A program made the translations under genes and the position numbers. Under the pieces are notes generated by a model. That model was not told the DNA's origin, did not search any database, and worked only from the letters and a program-made list of their open reading frames with translations. A stretch of DNA of 64,000 bases, taken from positions 15,463 to 79,462 of the forward strand of contig CBDUZZ010000007.1 in NCBI GenBank assembly GCA_965371855.1. Direction: 5' to 3'. Below are positions 61,447 to 64,000 of the stretch, piece after piece. How positions within the stretch are numbered: position 1 is the first letter of the stretch; each line of letters opens with the position of its first letter. Source of the DNA: JAADEM01 sp965371855. GTDB lineage: Bacteria > Bacteroidota > Bacteroidia > Bacteroidales > Marinilabiliaceae.

Positions 61447-63660
61447 ATGGCTGATAACAAAATAAATTGTGTTGGAGTAATGACTAGTGGAGGTGATGCT
61501 CCGGGGATGAACGCAGCCGTGCGTGCTGTTGTAAAAACTGCCTGTAATTCGGGAATTGATGTTTTTGCCATTTATCAGGGCTATCGGGGAATGGTGGAAG
61601 GGGGTGACATGATAAAGAAAATGACCAGTGATGATGTTGGAGGGATACTACACAAAGGAGGTACTGCTATTGGCACAGCTCGTTGTCAGAGGTTCAGAGA
61701 AAAGGAGGGGCGTCTGACAGCTGCCAAAAACCTTATCGAAAGAAATATTGATAATCTTGTTGTTATTGGTGGTGACGGTAGTTTAACCGGAGCTAACATG
61801 TTTCGTGAGGAGTGGTCTGAGTTACTTAAAGAACTTGTGGAAAAGAAAGAGATTACTGCCGAACAAGCTGCTGAACATCCGTTGTTAAAGATAGTTGGTT
61901 TAGTAGGCTCCATCGACAATGACCTTCCAGGCACTGATATGACCATTGGTACAGACACTGCTTTACGACGAATTATTTACGCTATTGACGCAATCTCCAG
62001 TACAGCAGCCAGTCATGAGCGCACGTTTGTTGTAGAGGTAATGGGGCGAAATTGTGGTTACCTGGCACTATTCAGCGCATTAGCAACAGGTGCCGATTAT
62101 GTTCTTATCCCTGAGCGGCCACCCAGTTCAGATGACTGGGGAAAGACTATGTGTGACAATCTGGCCGAAGGCAGAAAAGCAGGGAAAATGAAAAGTTTGG
62201 TCATTGTTGCTGAAGGTGCGATTGATAAAAATGGTAATCCTATTAAAAGTACGAATGTTGTTTCTAAATTGAAAGAATACTTAAAAGTTGATGTCAGGTT
62301 AACAATCCTGGGACATGTTCAGAGAGGGGGTGCTCCTACAGCCTTTGATAGATATATGAGTATTGTGCTCGGTTATGCCGCAGTTAAACATCTTATTGAA
62401 AATGGTGGTGATGTAGAGTCAAAAATCATTGGTCTTCAAAAAAACAAGGTGACTGAGCTATCCTTAATGAAAAGTATTGAACGCACACGTTCAATAGCAA
62501 CACATATTAAAGAAGGTGATTTTAAGAAAGCATTAGAATTACGTGGAGATAGCTTCAACGATGAGCTTAAAACTTTTAAAACATTGGCTCAGGCTTTTCC
62601 TAAAAAGGATAAACAGAACAAAGGAAAACTTAATTTATTGGTATTGAATGCCGGTAGTCTGGCTCCGGGAATGAATGCTGCTGTAAGAACTGCTGTAAGA
62701 ATGGCGTTGGATAGTGGACATGAAATTTACGGAGTTCATAATGGTTTTAAAGGATTGACAGAAGGAGATATAAAACTTATGTCATGGATGGAAGTAGAAG
62801 ATTGGGCATCAGAAGGGGGGTCATTCCTTGGCACTAACAGAATGTTAATTGAAGGGAAAGATTACTACCAGATTGCAAGAAATCTGGAAAAGTGGGGAAC
62901 TGATGGAATAATCATTATAGGTGGCAGTACTGCATATCTCAATGCGTACAGAATGAATCAGCGCAAAAATGATTTTCCTGCTTTTGATATTTCAACTGTT
63001 TGTATTCCTGCAACTATTAACAATAATTTACCCGGAACAGACTTCTGTGTCGGTTCCGATACTGCTCTGAACAATATTGTTGATGCCATTGATAAAATAA
63101 AAGAATCAGCCGTTGCTGCCACTCGTACATTTGTTGTTGAGGTATTTGGCAGACATTGTGGTTATCTGGCACAATTGGGTGGTTTGGCCACAGGAGCCGA
63201 ACGTGTCTATATTCATGAAAAAGGCATTCATCTGAAGGACTTGCAGGAAGATGTAGAAATGCTTGTGGAACGTTTTAAAGAGGGAAAGCGTCTTGGACTG
63301 GTTATCAGAAATGAGTTTGCTAATAAGATTTATACAACTTCGTTTGTTTCTGCTCTGTACGAAGAGGAAGGAAGAGACGTTTTTGATGTACGTCAAGCCA
63401 TTCTGGGGCATCTGCAACAAGGAGGAACGCCAAGTGCATTCGACAGGGTTTTGGCCACAAGATTGGCTGCAAAAGGGATAGAGTTTTTAGAAGAACAAGC
63501 GGATAATGATCAAAAGAAATTTATAACTCTTGGCCTGAAAGGAGGGCAATTAGTAATTGAAGACCTTGAACGATTGTCATCACAAGTCGACCTCAAATAT
63601 TTCAGACCCAAAAAACAGTGGTGGATAAATTTGAGTGAGATTAATGATACGTTTAAGTAA
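61447..63660 (+). CDS. Tandem double-domain 6-phosphofructokinase
   Basis: A 737-residue protein made of two PFK domains. The N-terminal half has GGDAPGMNAAVRAV, GGDGSLTGAN (about 106-115) and VGSIDNDLPGTDMTIG, with Gly at the positions that favour ATP over pyrophosphate and catalytic Asp residues in place. The C-terminal half repeats the fold (NAGSLAPGMNAAVRTAVR, about 400) but reads GGSTAY instead of GGDGS and PATINNNLPGTD instead of TIDND, so it has lost key acids and is probably regulatory, as in eukaryotic PFK. The enzyme performs the committed step of glycolysis. Confidence 0.93.
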   Translation: MADNKINCVGVMTSGGDAPGMNAAVRAVVKTACNSGIDVFAIYQGYRGMVEGGDMIKKMTSDDVGGILHKGGTAIGTARCQRFREKEGRLTAAKNLIERNIDNLVVIGGDGSLTGANMFREEWSELLKELVEKKEITAEQAAEHPLLKIVGLVGSIDNDLPGTDMTIGTDTALRRIIYAIDAISSTAASHERTFVVEVMGRNCGYLALFSALATGADYVLIPERPPSSDDWGKTMCDNLAEGRKAGKMKSLVIVAEGAIDKNGNPIKSTNVVSKLKEYLKVDVRLTILGHVQRGGAPTAFDRYMSIVLGYAAVKHLIENGGDVESKIIGLQKNKVTELSLMKSIERTRSIATHIKEGDFKKALELRGDSFNDELKTFKTLAQAFPKKDKQNKGKLNLLVLNAGSLAPGMNAAVRTAVRMALDSGHEIYGVHNGFKGLTEGDIKLMSWMEVEDWASEGGSFLGTNRMLIEGKDYYQIARNLEKWGTDGIIIIGGSTAYLNAYRMNQRKNDFPAFDISTVCIPATINNNLPGTDFCVGSDTALNNIVDAIDKIKESAVAATRTFVVEVFGRHCGYLAQLGGLATGAERVYIHEKGIHLKDLQEDVEMLVERFKEGKRLGLVIRNEFANKIYTTSFVSALYEEEGRDVFDVRQAILGHLQQGGTPSAFDRVLATRLAAKGIEFLEEQADNDQKKFITLGLKGGQLVIEDLERLSSQVDLKYFRPKKQWWINLSEINDTFK

Positions 63661-63672
63661 GTCGATATCTAC

Positions 63673-64000
63673 TTAAATGCCAAACAGTAGTGTTGCAGAA
63701 AGCTGTAGATAATGCTGATTGGCATGTGGGTTTTTGTTTATAACTACAGGCCAACCGTTAATATACTCTGTTTCGTATTCGGCTTGAATATTAGGAATAA
63801 AAATAAACTTGACATTTAAGTCCAAAAAAGTTTTTCGGTTCAGTTTAAACATTACACCACCCTCAGGAGCAAAACCCGGTTTCCATAATCTGGTTTCATA
63901 ACTAACTGACCTGTCGTTATCGGAACCGGTGTAAGATGAAACAAAAGTTAACCCAACTTGGCTTTCGCGCATCAAAAAATAGAAAATATTTCCATATTTT
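63673..64000 (-). CDS. Partial envelope beta-strand protein
   Basis: The frame is open to the window edge and gives about 109 residues, ending QHYLQLSATLLFGI. Alternating strands (VGLTFVSSYTGSDND; KPGFAPEGGVMFKLNRKTFL) and the aromatic/hydrophobic end suggest the last part of an outer-membrane barrel. The start is outside the window, so the family is not identifiable. An internal ATG at 63972 is not a real start, because the frame continues upstream. Confidence 0.6.
   Translation of the reverse strand, partial: KYGNIFYFLMRESQVGLTFVSSYTGSDNDRSVSYETRLWKPGFAPEGGVMFKLNRKTFLDLNVKFIFIPNIQAEYETEYINGWPVVINKNPHANQHYLQLSATLLFGI

Overview
The window is AT-rich DNA from a member of the Bacteroidota, most likely the order Bacteroidales or a close relative. 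The evidence is the gene content: a PorQ-type type IX secretion protein, a CarboxypepD_reg-like TonB receptor, paired PspC proteins, a single-chain double-domain phosphofructokinase, DUF4252, CreD and a YfhO protein. Promoters of the Bacteroidota form (TTTG, about 19 bases, TAnnTTTG) precede tRNA-Ala and several genes. No ribosomal RNA, CRISPR array or complete prophage is visible.

Layout. 1-7.4 kb: end of a Mur-ligase-like gene, a DUF4097 lipoprotein, comM/yifB, then an insertion zone where the last 0.13-0.24 kb of comM occurs three times around a RAYT transposase and a DUF2971 gene, followed by asnA and a pentapeptide-repeat gene. 7.5-26 kb: mostly housekeeping and envelope genes (porQ, YkgJ-like, DMT exporter, polA, a His-rich protein with a TonB receptor, a lamin-tail surface protein, asd, a YbaK-like deacylase, a secreted Gfo/Idh/MocA oxidoreductase, hflX, two tandem tonB genes). 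26-30.3 kb: tRNA-Ala(GGC), then a run of minus-strand genes (DJ-1/PfpI, aspartic protease with PDZ, DUF6544-like, flavodoxin) separated by about 130-bp imperfect palindromes that resemble integron attC sites. 30.6-38.5 kb: PadR regulator, two PspC proteins and DUF4252, then an ECF sigma factor, a probable anti-sigma protein and two related beta-barrel proteins, one fused to WG repeats. 38.6-41.5 kb: a gene-fusion scar, with a PepSY/ferredoxin/DUF1858 protein running into a 5'-truncated ABC substrate-binding gene. 41.7-45.5 kb: GH18 glycosidase, APS/PAPS reductase and small envelope proteins. 45.5-51.5 kb: a minus-strand glycan operon (flippase, MaoC, CitE, AAC(3)-like acyltransferase, FkbM methyltransferase, polysaccharide deacetylase). 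52-55.7 kb: creD, a winged-helix regulator and a membrane protein sharing an operator motif with the PadR locus, then a DUF481 protein. 55.8-64 kb: a C69 dipeptidase, a dead glycoside hydrolase start, YfhO, a DUF1080-like lipoprotein, phosphofructokinase and a partial membrane protein.

Main points of interest. (1) The palindrome-punctuated cassette-like array beside tRNA-Ala, with a near-constant distance from stop codon to palindrome. (2) The triplicated comM 3' end, two copies identical and one about 86% identical with mostly synonymous changes, which marks repeated insertion at this gene. (3) A shared GTACT-N11-AGTAC operator linking PadR/PspC with the creD operon. (4) A possible acyl-CoA-supplying module (MaoC, CitE, AAC(3)-like) inside a glycan operon. 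(5) Several decayed genes (ABC binding protein, glycoside hydrolase, AraC tail, a possible PmoA-like tail), pointing to ongoing loss of accessory functions.
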